Assembly (NCBI GenBank): GCA_003427395.1
Contig: BFEA01000350.1
Coordinates: 1,159,511-1,190,608, forward strand
Direction of reading: 5' to 3'
DNA length: 31,098 bases
From: Chara braunii
Lineage: Eukaryota; Streptophyta; Charophyceae; Charales; Characeae
The notes under the pieces were generated by a model that had not been told where the DNA came from, did no database searches, and saw only the letters and a program-made list of their open reading frames with translations. The translations under genes and the position numbers were made by a program. The stretch's first letter is position 1; each line of letters starts with the position of its first letter. Positions 18,267-29,160 of the stretch are shown here, in pieces.

Positions 18267-20450
18267 TACCCACGCTGAAGATATTAAGAAGGTGCTGGTA
18301 AAGTTGGAGGATGCTAATCTAACCGTAAGTGGAACTACGAGTAGGTGGGCAGTGTCTTCTATAAAGATACTAGGCTACATCTGTGACAAGGATGGTAGGA
18401 GACCGGACCCCGCAAAGTTAGAGAAACTTATGAACTGGCCTACTCCGTTACGGCATATTACCGATATACGTCAGTTTCTGGTGGTAGTGTTGTTCTGGAA
18501 GAACTTTATAAAGGGCTATGCTGGAAAGGCCGAGCCGCCAAGGAGGCTATTGCGCAAAGGAGTGGAATGGAGTTGGACGAGTGAGCAAGAGGATACAATG
18601 AGAGCCCTAAAGGATGAATTTAAAGAAGGGGGACAAGTTCTCGGTGTTCCTTACTTTGAGGACGAGGAGAAGCGACTATTTGTAGTATGCACGGAAACGG
18701 GACCTGCCTCCGTTGAGAGAGTCTTAGCTCAGAAAGACCAGGAAGGCCGTGAGAGACCTCTTAGATTCGAGAGTAAGACCTTAAATACCACTGAGAGGAA
18801 CTACTCACAGTTTAAGAAAGAAGTCCTAGGGGTGCTACATTGTCGGAATGTCTTTCGTCATTATATTTACGGACGAAGATTTGTACTGCGGGTTGACCCA
18901 ACGGCGGTGGAGGTCGTCCTACAAAAAGATTTTTCGTTGACGGATCCCACAATTACTAGATGACTCATGCATATAAGAATGTTCGACTATGCGGTGGAAC
19001 GGATATCGAGGGCTAAGAATTCAGTTGCGGATGGCTTATCACGAATTCCGTTAGAAGAAGGGAACCTAGGATCGCCCGGAGGAGTTGATAAGTTTTTACA
19101 AATGGAGATAGACTCTCTAAGAGTAGAGACAAGTGCGACCAGGACTCTGTTGTTCCTCGATAACCTCTATACGGGGAAATCCCACCGGATAGGGCGGTAT
19201 CTCATAGGGGAGGCCGAGTTGGATGACAAGGTTAGGAAGGAGGCTCAATAGTATTGCCTAAGGGCGGGCCACCTCTTTAAGAGGCCACCTAAGAACGGGA
19301 TGCCAATGAGGGTCGTCTGTGACGAGGGTGAGCAACGAGACATAATAGCGGAACTTCACGACGGCGTCGTTGGGGGACAAAGAGGAGTAAAAAGAACCTT
19401 TGAGAAGGTCTGGAACCTTTATTGGTGGGATGGTCTATATAGGGACGTGGGAGCGTATTGCCTCACATGCGTGGAGTGTCAGAAAAGGTTGTGGTTAAGT
19501 ATAAGGAACCACTGTTTCCTTCGTATCCTACAGCGGTAGGTCAAAAAGTTCACGTGGATTTAGTTAAGATGCCCAAAGGAGAAGGGGGAATGAATTCTAT
19601 CATGGACATTAGGGACGATTTGACCAGGTTTGTAGAGGCATGGCCATTGAAGCAGAAAACCGGCAAGGCTGTTAGTGGATATCTAACGGAGTATATCACT
19701 CGGTATGGTTGTGCGGGGAAGATTGTTATGGATAGGGGGTCAGAATTTATGGCCAAAGAAATCCAGGAACTGCTCCAGAAGGCGGGAATACGGGTGTCAC
19801 TGCCCACGGCATACCATCCCCAAACTAACGCTCCTGTAGAAAGGGGACATCAGTCTCTAGTGAATGCGCTCGCCAAATGGTGCGAAGGAAAGGAAAAGAA
19901 GTGGCCTAGGTATCTAAGATTCGCTGTCTGGGTGGATAACATTACCGTTCGATCAACCACTGGATATCCCCCCTACACTTTGTGGTGTGGCAAACACTGC
20001 CCCTTACCAATAGAATTCCATATCGATTCTTGGCAGATGATTGACTGGGAGGAAGTCTCGACTAGAGAACAGTTGTTGGCCGCAAGAGTCAAACAAATAG
20101 CCGAGACCCTTGAGGATAGCACCCTGGATGGTACGGAAAAGCTAAAGATCCAAAGGGGAAAGGAGAAGGAGAGATGGGATAAGCATATCCGAGTCAGGTA
20201 GGAAGGGATACCCGAGGGGGGTCTAGTCTTGCTTTACGATTCTTCGTTAGAAAGGACTTTGACTGGGAAGTTAGCGAACCGATTGATGGGGCTCTATCGT
20301 ATGGTAAAGAGGCTGGAAGGTGGAGCCTATCTGATAGAGGAACTAGATGGGGCTAGATGGGCGGAACCAGTACCCGGTGCTCGCTTAAAAGTCTTTAAGG
20401 AACGAAAGGAGCCTACTTTGCATCTGCGGAAGGATAAAGAGAAAGACTAG
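18267..20450 (+). pseudogene. pol: pol 3' part: RT end, RNase H, integrase
   Basis: Starts at the RT thumb side (HAEDIKKVLVKLEDANL), directly after the lost YxDD, and continues KILGYICD, DIRQFL, FIKGYAGKAEPPRRLL. RNase H follows (PYFEDEE to about 19070); its first Asp reads Glu in VVCTETGP. TGA 18961-18963 stands where Trp is usual, and TAG 19249-19251 precedes the integrase. The zinc region has ELHDG, GGQRGV (second His is Gln) and CLTCVECQ. A one-base frameshift lies near 19487. The integrase core is complete: VHVDLV, VMDRGSEF and PVERGH, with D-x35-E between the last two. TAG 20199-20201 precedes a GPY/F-like module (ANRLMGLYRMVKRLEGGAYLIEELDG). No chromodomain is seen. Strong Ty3/gypsy similarity; inactive as it stands. 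Confidence 0.9.
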
Positions 20451-20521
20451 AAAGACGTCTGGAGAAGCGCGAAGCAGACCCTATAAGGGAGGTCACTCAT
20501 GAGATATGAGAATCCTCTAAG

Positions 20522-20773
20522 ATGTCTACAAGAAAAGCGAAAGAGAAGACCCTAGGGGTCAAGGGTAGACAATGGAAAGGCACGAAAACGAAGAAGTGCG
20601 AAGTCGTAGAATCGGCCGGGTTGAGAAAGGAAAAAAAGCGAAAGGGCAAGGAGACTATTAAGGCCATACTGGTAGTAGACAAGACAGAGAGTCAGCACCG
20701 CTATGAGAACAGACAACGGAGGTCCACCAACCGATTAGGGGTCAAAAAGAGATTAGTTAAGAAGAAGCAATAA
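20522..20773 (+). CDS. Small basic ORF downstream of pol, unknown
   Basis: An ATG-started frame of 83 codons very rich in Lys, Arg and Glu (KEKTLGVKGRQWKGTKTKKC, RKEKKRKGKETIKAILVVDK). It lies between the pol stop and the 3' LTR, where some large plant elements carry an additional ORF. It may equally be a by-product of purine-rich sequence. No family is recognised. Confidence 0.3.
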   Translation: MSTRKAKEKTLGVKGRQWKGTKTKKCEVVESAGLRKEKKRKGKETIKAILVVDKTESQHRYENRQRRSTNRLGVKKRLVKKKQ

Positions 20774-20924
20774 AAGAAGAAAAAACAACAAAAAAGAACT
20801 CGGTGAGGAAAAAGAAGACAATCTTGGGTTGATGGGTAGAGATTAGGAGTCAGCTTTTCTCCTCCCTTTTCCTGGATATACCCAGATCGCTCGCCGGGGA
20901 CGTCGATAATGGGGGGCGGGCTGC
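20759..20924 (+). other. Purine-rich region and candidate polypurine tract
   Basis: An A/G-rich stretch at 20759-20819 is followed by a G-rich tract (GGGGGGCGGG at 20911-20920) ending four bases before the 3' LTR start. The second is the better candidate for the plus-strand primer, though two pyrimidines lie between it and the LTR. Confidence 0.5.
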
Positions 20925-23900
20925 TGTCGGGCGGCTCCAACCCTACGTCGCCCTTTACTTCTCTTACACGGGCGCGCTACAAAGTTTCTATTTGTTGGTT
21001 TCTACCTGACAGGGGCTCACCGACCACGGGTAAAATGCCACGACAGGTTGACAGAACGAGTGGCCGGGCTACGACATTCAGTTCAAACGGGCTCGAGCGT
21101 TGAACAGCGGTAGTTTTGCGAAGAGGACCTAAGACGTAAGCTACCGACGAACACAAAGAGGCTACCACAGCGGACAACTACCGAGGGGTTGGACGAGAGG
21201 GTACGGCCGTGAAAGGTCGAGATGATACTAGAGGCCGGCGAAATGGTCGAGGGAACGGAGGCACCTCGCGTTTATCTTGAGGCTACGGGCGTTTTGAGCG
21301 GTGACGGTGTCCGAAGTTGCTTCGAGTAACCAGATTCTCGAGGACACCCTGCGTGAATAAGCGGTGGGATCGGGCCTACGCGGGGGCCTCGATACTAAGA
21401 GGAGAATGGTGCGGGTCTAGGGCTCGGAGATGGGCCTCCCGGCCTAGAGTTTTGGGAGGGCCCGCGTGACTTTTACAAGGGAGGCTGGTACCACTTATGA
21501 GTGGGGACCACCAAGGCCGAGATAGGCCCGGGACACGTTCGGAAATAGGACCGGTACCGGGGCGTTGCAAAAGGCCCGGTTCCCAACAAAAACACCCTCC
21601 TCGATAAAAACCTTTCGAGGGCCCAGGTAGGCTCGAGCATAGGTTTGGTACAAGGGCGCTGCAACTTGTGGCAGCCTCCGGAATATGAGACAGGGGGAGA
21701 GAAGGGCCCAACAAAGTATAAAAACTGAACGGGGTCTTTAGTTGGGGGACTTCTCGCATGTGGGAATTGAGGCGCACGACACTGGTGCACGAGGGAGGCA
21801 GGCACGCACGAGACTTCACACGTGCACAATCGGAGGGCACTTCTCGTGTACACGGTACGGGCATGGGGGACAAGAACACGCACGGGAGAAGGGCGAACGA
21901 CAACATGCACAGGAGAAGGACGAACTGCAGCACGCACGGGGGGGCGAACGGGCTGCAACGCTCAGATGAGGACGCTCACCTGAACACCCACGCGCTTGTG
22001 GACGAACGAGGAGAAGCCATGGAAGAGAGAGCGCGTGCCTGCGCGACAGCGAGTTAACGCGGGTAGACGAAGGGGAAGCCGCGCTAGGGAGCTCACGCAC
22101 CGGGTTTCCGCGCACCCGCGCGAATGTACAGAGAGGAGGCGCGCGCCTGAACGCTTGCGACCTAACGTATACGAGCTGTGGGAGGCCGCGCGCGAAAGCC
22201 GCGCACCTGCTCACTCATGCGCTCGTGCGGACGAGCAGGGACACCTGCGCACCCGTGTGTCTGTGCGCGCGGACAGCGGGGAAGAACCGCACCATGGCGC
22301 ATACAGAGATGCGAGAGAAAGAAAGGACCATGCGCGCCATCGCTTGCACGGAAAAACCAAACAGCGAGAAGAGATCTGCGCGCTATCGCTCGCGCGGGAG
22401 AGCCGAGTAGCGGCGGCGACTGAAACGAGTGGGAACATCCCGCGACAGCACCTGAAACCAGCGGGAACACATGGGGAGGCGCGTTCCACATTGCGCACAC
22501 CCGCGGGCCAGCGGGATCACACGGAGAAGCCCGTGCTACATTACGCACACCTGCGGTTCGGCGGACCACACAAGGAAGCGCGCGTGTGACACTGCGCACA
22601 CCCGCGGACCAGTGCGAGCACACGGGGAAGGGTGCGCGGCACTGTACACACCCGCGAACAAGGGGGGATTGGCGGGTCGAAACGCCGCTCGCCACGACGC
22701 AAGCGTCTTCGCACTCGCGGGGACACTAGCACGCATTCACGTGCTGCGTGCGCACAATGGGTCAGATAGGGGGATAGAGCCTCGCGCAAGGGCACGCTCG
22801 CACGCTGCAGATAGGGGCGCGGGGAACGATGTGCGAGTTAGCCACACCCAGGTACAACGAACTGGTTCTTTGGGTGCGGAAGGATCACTGAAAGGAGGTG
22901 ACTTTCGGGGCTCACTCAGGATCATCGGACGAAGCAGCACTTTACGAAGGGGCACACTCAGAGCGGCCACCTTTACCGGGCGGGCGCTTTACCGACGGGG
23001 TATTTCGCGGAAGAACACTCTAATCCAAAGGGCGTTATACCGGAAGGGCATTTCACCGGAAGGGCATTTTACCGGAGTGACACTCTACGGAAGGGGCACT
23101 TTTTGAACGGACACCATTACCGAGCGGGAATTTTACAGAGAGGTCACCTTTACCGAGCGGACATTTCACCGAGTGAACACTTCTCCGAGCGAGTACTTCA
23201 CCGAGATGTACGAATGGGAAGCGGCTTTCTAAGGGGTACATCCGCGAAGAGGTGCGGTTGTGAACTGGGCTTTCTAAGAGGTACGTCCACGAAGAGGTAC
23301 GACCGTGAAGTGGGTTTTTCAAGGGGTATGTTCGCGAAGAGGTACGACCGTAAAGTGGGTTTTTCAAGGGGTATGTTTGTGAAGAGGTACAACCGTGAAG
23401 TGGGTTTTCCAAGGGGTATGTTTGTGAAGAGGTACGACCGTGAAGTGGGCTTTCGAATGGGTACTTTGACTTTTGAGCCCTTTTACATTCCTACGGCAGT
23501 CTAGTGATCCACGCGGGCCTATCCGAGCTTTGTTGGCTTCGAAGAGGCACGAGTCCGAACCGGGCTTTCGAAGGGGTATTTTGACTTTTGAGCCCTTTGA
23601 CATTCCTACGGCGGCCTAGTGACTCAGGCGGGCCTATCCGAGCTTTGTTGGGACCGAAGAGGGACGAGTCCGAACCGGGCCTTTGAAGGGGTACTTCGTG
23701 ATCCGGGAATTCCGAGGGGTTTACGACGGTCTGGGGGCGCTGGCTGGCCATCTTGAGGCTCGAGGACGCCGGAAGGGCATAATTCTGAACCGGGCCTTTG
23801 AAAAGGTACTTCCACCAACGGGCTTCGGGAGCGTAGTCTTATCGGATCGGGTTCCCAGCGAGGCAAGGTCTCGACCGAGCTTGAGCTATGGCCTCGATGG

Positions 23901-24321
23901 GCGAGAGAGGAGACGTCTGACATAGAGAGTTCGAGCACCATCCCGTGGAACAGGCGTGCGAGGTATCGGCGAGCCCCCGTGAGGGGGAGAGTTAGGCGGA
24001 GGTTATCCACGCGTTCAGTAGGCACTCAAACAGACCCCACGCACATAGACAGGGAGACTTCACTTGAGATCGGGAACTGTGCAGAGCACCCCATTGTACT
24101 TGACTGAATGGAGACTCTGATATTGTTCTTTTCCCTGCCTACTCTTTGAGACTTGCATCACATGGCTACGAGTCAGTCTGTGCGGCACTTTGTCTTGGAT
24201 GTGTACTGACGTGACTTATGTAGGTTACAGGAGCCCCAACCAACCCTCCCGTGGGTGACAGACGCAGCGTGAGCCATACGGTTTGTGTTGGAGGCTGGCA
24301 GAACTCTTCTACCAGTCGACA
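20925..24321 (+). repeat. 3' LTR (3,397 bp)
   Basis: Starts TGTCGG and ends TCGACA, and aligns end to end with 982-4414. The TATA candidate is at 21717-21724. Internal arrays are the 50-bp unit (22455-22690, four copies), the short unit (22968-23210), the 45-bp unit (23246-23450, five copies) and the 115-bp unit (23461-23710). The first inverted-repeat base pair set is intact except for one G at position 6. Confidence 0.95.
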
Positions 24322-24325
24322 GCGT
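24322..24325. repeat. Target site duplication, right copy (GCGT)
   Basis: Matches 978-981. Excising 982-24325 leaves a continuous minus-strand codon series over the junction. Confidence 0.75.
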
Positions 24326-25551
24326 CTCCAACGTCATGTGCGCTCGGCCTAACAATGTTGGGGTGTGAGGTCGATGACCCTATGTGCTCGATGCCCCCCC
24401 CGATGGACCGTCTAGCGTCTGCGCTCCCTGGCTGCGCCGTATCATGGCCCACGCCCTCGCCTCCGTCCGAGCGGATAACTCCGGGAGGTCTCGCTTCTAA
24501 AGTCTCCGTCGAGCCTCGATGTGGCTCTCGCTGCGGACCCTCGTCCGGTGGACGGACCGATGACACGTCGTCCGATAACTGTTGCAAACCATGACCCCCC
24601 TGCGCCACAAAATCTCCAGATGCTGCCTCTAGTGAACCTCCTAGACTACGTTGCGCTGCGACGGGCAGTCCGCTACGACGGTTGCGTGCCACCTTCTCCG
24701 TCAACCCCTGCTCCACCGCCCACGGTCCACTGACATGAAAAATGGCGGGAGCGCCGTACTCTGGAGGATGCAGTATCGTGTCGCCGCCGAACTCGTCGAA
24801 CCCTCTAACGACGAGCGTCATCTCGTCCAACAGGCTCCGGTGGTACCACAACCGCCAAAGTGGGAGATATTAATAGTGATACATCGAGCATAAATGCCAA
24901 GGCGGAATCCATGGTCAATAACTTGTCGGTGCGCGGAAGACTGTCGGGCGGGCAGTCGAGGCCGACGTGGTGGTCCGTCGGAGGACGTTCGTCCTCCCCG
25001 TCCTGTCTACAAGAGGGAGTAGGTGCAACCTCTCCATCCTCTAGACCGCAGTCACTCGTGTGAGGAGGCAGCTCACGTCGTGCCGCGCTGTCCTCCAAAC
25101 CCGCTCGTGTGGAGTGGGCTGGGGCGCCTGCTAGAGTGCACCAAGTCTGCGCCTGGTGGAGTGGACCGGGTCCTCCGAACTCCGTCTCCTCCTCAGTACT
25201 AACAACCGGCGCTGGCAACTGGGGATGAGTGATCCTGAACCCAGTATTCTCCTCCGTCACCATCGTATCAGTCACCGAGACTTGCGCCTCTGCGTGAACC
25301 GGGTCACGCCGCATCTTGTTGGAAGGATCTCCCATCTCGTCCTCTGACATGGCAACCAGGTCCTGCGGCATGACATGTGCCCCCGTGTCGGTCGCAATGT
25401 GGACACGATGTCTGCGCACACGAGATGCAATACTCTCATCCCGTCTGCCCCCTCGTCTCAACCGCTTCAAAACGATGCGACCACCGGGCAGAACATCGTC
25501 GTCCACACGCTCCTAAACCCTGTTGCCACGGCACCCGCTCCCTCCACCATC
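24322..25551 (-). pseudogene. Middle part of the interrupted minus-strand coding frame
   Basis: On the minus strand, a frame comes out of the gap (DGGGSGCRGNRV), meets TAG at 25513-25515, and continues in the same frame from 25506 to 24805 as hydrophilic sequence rich in Glu, Asp, Arg and Pro. A second frame (24851-24322) takes over and runs into the retrotransposon junction in phase with 1-981. The change of frame near 24810-24890 could be a frameshift or a short intron; a GTATCA donor-like site is present near 24882, but no acceptor could be decided. The content is low in hydrophobic residues and has no recognised domain. It lies downstream of the hAT core on the same strand, so it may be its C-terminal extension. 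Confidence 0.5.
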
Positions 25552-26098
25552 NNNNNNNNNNNNNNNNNNNNNNNNNNNNNNNNNNNNNNNNNNNNNNNNN
25601 NNNNNNNNNNNNNNNNNNNNNNNNNNNNNNNNNNNNNNNNNNNNNNNNNNNNNNNNNNNNNNNNNNNNNNNNNNNNNNNNNNNNNNNNNNNNNNNNNNNN
25701 NNNNNNNNNNNNNNNNNNNNNNNNNNNNNNNNNNNNNNNNNNNNNNNNNNNNNNNNNNNNNNNNNNNNNNNNNNNNNNNNNNNNNNNNNNNNNNNNNNNN
25801 NNNNNNNNNNNNNNNNNNNNNNNNNNNNNNNNNNNNNNNNNNNNNNNNNNNNNNNNNNNNNNNNNNNNNNNNNNNNNNNNNNNNNNNNNNNNNNNNNNNN
25901 NNNNNNNNNNNNNNNNNNNNNNNNNNNNNNNNNNNNNNNNNNNNNNNNNNNNNNNNNNNNNNNNNNNNNNNNNNNNNNNNNNNNNNNNNNNNNNNNNNNN
26001 NNNNNNNNNNNNNNNNNNNNNNNNNNNNNNNNNNNNNNNNNNNNNNNNNNNNNNNNNNNNNNNNNNNNNNNNNNNNNNNNNNNNNNNNNNNNNNNNNN
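25552..26098. other. Assembly gap (547 N)
   Basis: A continuous run of N. Its true length is unknown, so phase across it is not evidence. Confidence 0.99.
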
Positions 26099-26569
26099 TC
26101 ATCGCCTCTGTCGTCAGCGTTACCTCTATCATCGCCCGTGGCTGCATGTGTTCCCGACGCAAAGAAATCGCCGTCGTCGCTGGATGTGTTGTCGAACAAG
26201 AAGTCACCCTCGTCCCAACGCATGCGGGCCCTGCGAATGCAACCATCCGTCCGCTGTCGCCAAGTCCGAGGAGTGGAACCCACATTGCCACGTGTCTGTC
26301 CTCCCACACCTGCTCGTCCATGGCCGCCACGTCCCCGACCTCCGGCCCTGCATCGCCTCCTATCCGACTCCGCCACCCGACGCTCGGCTCCCATGCGGGA
26401 AACGACGCGCATCCTCTCTCTGGCGAGGCTCAACTCCTCCTCGGTCACCTTCGCCAGCGCACCGGTGCCTCTGGCGAGCTGCTGGTCCACAACCGCCTCG
26501 TCCTCCACGGCCTGCCAATAATGCACCCATTTCCCGAAGATGTCGGGCCTCTCTCCATCACCATCGTCG
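26099..26569 (-). pseudogene. Hydrophilic extension after the hAT domain
   Basis: Continues in frame from the end of the hAT dimerisation region. It has a helical start (FGKWVHYWQAVEDEAVVDQQ), then Arg/Gly-rich sequence (CRAGGRGRGGHGRAG) and an acidic stretch (DEGDFLFDNTSSDDGDFF) before entering the gap. Typical of disordered tails. No enzyme motif is seen. Confidence 0.55.
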
Positions 26570-27958
26570 CACAACGAAGGTCGATCGAGTATCCTGAGGT
26601 TCCAGTGGCACAGCACAAGCTTCTCAGCCCGGGGAACCTCCAACCTGTTGCGAGACTTCGAATGAATGAAGCTCCAACGAGACCAGACTCTCTCGTACGG
26701 TGATGCGGTCGCCCATATATGAAGGATCCTGCAAACACAGCCGTGTGAGGGAACTTCGCCTTCTTAGAGGACCAAAACCTGGCAGGGTGATCAAAGACAT
26801 CCACAGCTCGCCGCATGGTGAGCTCATCGAAAGGGGGCTCTCTCGTGTGCAGCTTGGCGACTGCTCGTTGGACCTCCCGGTGCTGTGGCGATCCCTTCGG
26901 CCCTTCGGGTAGCCGAACTGGACCAGGGCCTCGACCAAGGCCTGCTGCACCTCCGCATCGTCATACAGCGTCGCGTCCCGGAACTCTGGATCTAGCAGCA
27001 TGGTTGCCGTGTGGGCGGGGGTCTTGAACATTGTGCGCCGCCTGAGGAACACCTCCACAATAGCATCCTGCTGGTCCCAATCAATGTCACGAAATGCGGA
27101 TAAACAAGATGCAATCATCTCCTCAAAACGTCGCAGAATCTTGTTGATCTGGCGTGTGTCGTTGTCCACCAACTTCAGCATGTCCATGATGGGCTCGAGC
27201 ATCTTGCACAGAGCTCTCAAATCCACCCACCATGGAGTTTCCGCCGGTGTCAGAAGAGTCTTCGTCGAGTACGCCTTAAGAACCTCTATCGCATATCCAT
27301 GGCGCTTGAAGAACCGTGTAACCAGCCTCGCTTGCGCAATGCGGGAAGCCGCCCAATCAATCCCGCCGATGTCCTCGAGAATGAGGTCCATGATATGGGC
27401 GACGCAAGGAATCCAGAAGATGTGTTTCACACTCTCATCTTTTTGGAATACCTCCATTGCCGTGACGTTCACCCCGGCGGAGTCCGTCACAAACGCTGTG
27501 ATGTCGATCAATTTAATGTTCATGGACTTCACCCTTTTCAACCATACGTTCGCGAGGGCACTGGCGTCTTTTTTGCCGCGCATGACGTCGGTGGCCATAT
27601 ACGCTACCCCGATCTCTGTCCGAACAAGGTAGTTGCAAAACGTATGACCACGGATGTTGGTCCAACCATCGGTCATGATTGTGCAACCGGTCTCTCTCGA
27701 CGTGTCAAGCACCGACCAAACACACTTCTAAACCTCACCATCCAGCTCGTCCAAAAGGGTCGTGCGCAGCATGTGGTAGGAGGGAAGTCTAGGCACGGCC
27801 GCCCCCAGAACCCCCGGCGGGATTATCATCGTGAACATGCGTTTGAAGCTTTTAAGCTTCGTGCAGTTGAACGGCATCCCGCTCTCGACGATTAACCGCA
27901 TGATTTGCAGATGCCCGGCATCGTCCCGTCGTGGCTCTCCCGCCGAGGACCCCGGCAT
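26570..27958 (-). pseudogene. hAT superfamily transposase-like protein (DUF659 and C-terminal dimerisation region), broken
   Basis: Read on the minus strand: LPSYHMLRTTLLDEL, then the DUF659 signature TIMTDGWTN, later VTDSAGVN and CVAHIMDLILEDIG, a helical region, and the C-terminal hAT block (WATASPYERVWS, FIHSKSRNRLEV, EKLVLCHWNLRIL). The two Asp motifs (TDGW and TDSAG) and the SPYERVW block are those expected of hAT transposase-related proteins. Breaks are TAG at 27728-27730, where a sense codon is expected between DELDGEV and KCVWSV, a frameshift near 26900 after VQFGYP, and a second near 26725 before ILHIW. No BED finger was identified upstream. The gene is inactive as read unless the assembly is in error. 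Neighbouring frames downstream on the same strand may be its C-terminal tail. Confidence 0.88.
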
Positions 27959-28480
27959 CCAACAACCCGCCAGGACTCACAGGTGTCGCGCTCTGGGCGA
28001 CTGCAAGGTCGCGAATGCGCTGCAAAGGGTCTAACGATCCGGTCAACACAGGTGGAGGTTAAGGGGCAGACCGACCACCCCCCGTTGTTGTCGGAATCGG
28101 GTTCGGTGATAAATCGGACACCGGAGTGGGGACCTCCTCGGCAGGCACCCCATGATCCGCTTGTTCCCCGAAACGAGGCATGGAGGCAGATTGTCGAGCA
28201 TCTGCAAGTGCGTGTGACGGATCCGGAAGGGCGGTTGTGTGAGCGTGGTGGACCACTGGACGCTGCGCCGCTCGCGACGGTGGCGGTGGCAGCCAGGGGT
28301 GCTCCAACGAATCGCGAGGCGATGCGCCAGGCGCCACCGCAGTACCACCCCGTGCGGCATCTGACTGTCGCTCTTGAACACAGGGGCGAGCACGGCTGAA
28401 CTACCGACACTCCCCCCCCACCTGCGACTCTCAATAAAAGCATGTGTGCTCTCCTCGTCAAATGCCGCAGAGCCCACACT
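27959..28480 (-). other. Possible N-terminal coding region of the hAT-like gene
   Basis: Three minus-strand frames are open for long distances here, which reflects GC content. The frame 28337-28059 has the most protein-like composition (Pro, Ala and Ser-rich with MPRFGEQADHGVPAEEVP). A BED zinc finger, usual in hAT proteins, is not visible. The assignment is weak. Confidence 0.3.
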
Positions 28481-28560
28481 ATCCCGAAATCAGTGGTTTT
28501 GAGTCTTCGACCCGATGACTAGACCGTATTTTGACGGTACTCTTGTTTGACATGACGGGG

Positions 28561-28593
28561 AAAATTAGGGGTACCCAGAGCACCCCTAATTTT
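28561..28593. repeat. Perfect 12-bp hairpin
   Basis: AAAATTAGGGGT (28561-28572) and ACCCCTAATTTT (28582-28593) around a 9-base spacer. It is located just upstream of the hAT-like gene on the minus strand. It could be a terminal repeat remnant, a terminator-like structure or a small foldback. Confidence 0.85.
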
Positions 28594-28735
28594 GGATGTG
28601 CTGACCACTGAGAGTAACCCTCAAATTAACGAGGGGAGTTACCTCTTCTACCACGCTCACCTCTCTTCCGCTTGCTCCGAGTCTATTCCCGAAGCAGCTA
28701 GCCGCGGGATGGGAATACGGGAGTAGGCCTTGGCA

Positions 28736-29160
28736 TGACCGTTTTACTTTGCACAATTGGAGCGGGAATGGAGCCTCGGATTTCATTAATTTTAATACGA
28801 GAATTAAAAATGGAAAAAGGAATTAAGAACAGTAGAAGCGAAGAGAAAAACGGGATATTCTTTATTTTATTAAATTTCCTCGGTATTTAATTTTAATGGA
28901 ATCACCGTCATTATTTGTTATTTCCAGTAATAGAGTTAAAAATAGGGAAAGGAATAAAAAATGATAGAAGAAGAAGAAAACAAAAAAAAAATTGTTAATT
29001 AATTGAATTCCATCGGAATTTATTTTTGTTGGAATTATTTTTATTTTCATTATTTTTTATGATAGGATTAAGAAATAAAAAAAATAATTAAAAATGATTG
29101 AAAGGGAAGAAAACTAATGATTATTTAATATTTGATTAAATTCTGTTTAAATTATTCGTG
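28736..29160. repeat. AT-rich tandem array, 132-133 bp unit
   Basis: The ATTAAATTTCCTCGG-like anchor recurs at 28869, 29002 and 29135, and the TTAAAAAT-like anchor at 28804, 28936 and 29068. The period is therefore 132-133 bp over about three units. Copies are diverged and very AT-rich. No coding potential. Confidence 0.75.

Larger units (their letters stand above)
982..24321 (+). mobile_element. Ty3/gypsy-type LTR retrotransposon, 23.3 kb, degenerate
   Basis: Two long direct repeats bound an internal region with a tRNA-Asp primer site, pre-gag ORFs, gag, partial pol and a purine-rich tract, all on the plus strand. The order RT, RNase H, integrase places it in Ty3/gypsy. The pre-gag coding region, multi-kilobase LTRs and size above 20 kb recall plant Tat/Ogre-type elements, and the tRNA-Asp primer recalls Athila; the pre-gag protein itself is not one I know. 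The two LTRs differ by roughly 4-7% in blocks compared by eye, so the insertion is not recent. In-frame stops, frameshifts and loss of the RT core make it non-autonomous. A 6.1-kb foreign segment lies within pol. Confidence 0.92.

Noticed and set aside
24810-24890. Short intron joining the two minus-strand frames
   Set aside because: A donor-like GTATCA is present, but no clear branch point or acceptor could be chosen. A plain frameshift explains the data equally well.
25377-26643. Long open frames across the N run
   Set aside because: They owe their length to the unknown bases. Only the minus-strand frame following the hAT block is supported by sequence on both sides.
28390-28600. Terminal inverted repeat of the hAT-like unit
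   Set aside because: No CAGGG-type end and no matching copy at the other side; the left end lies outside the window or in the gap.
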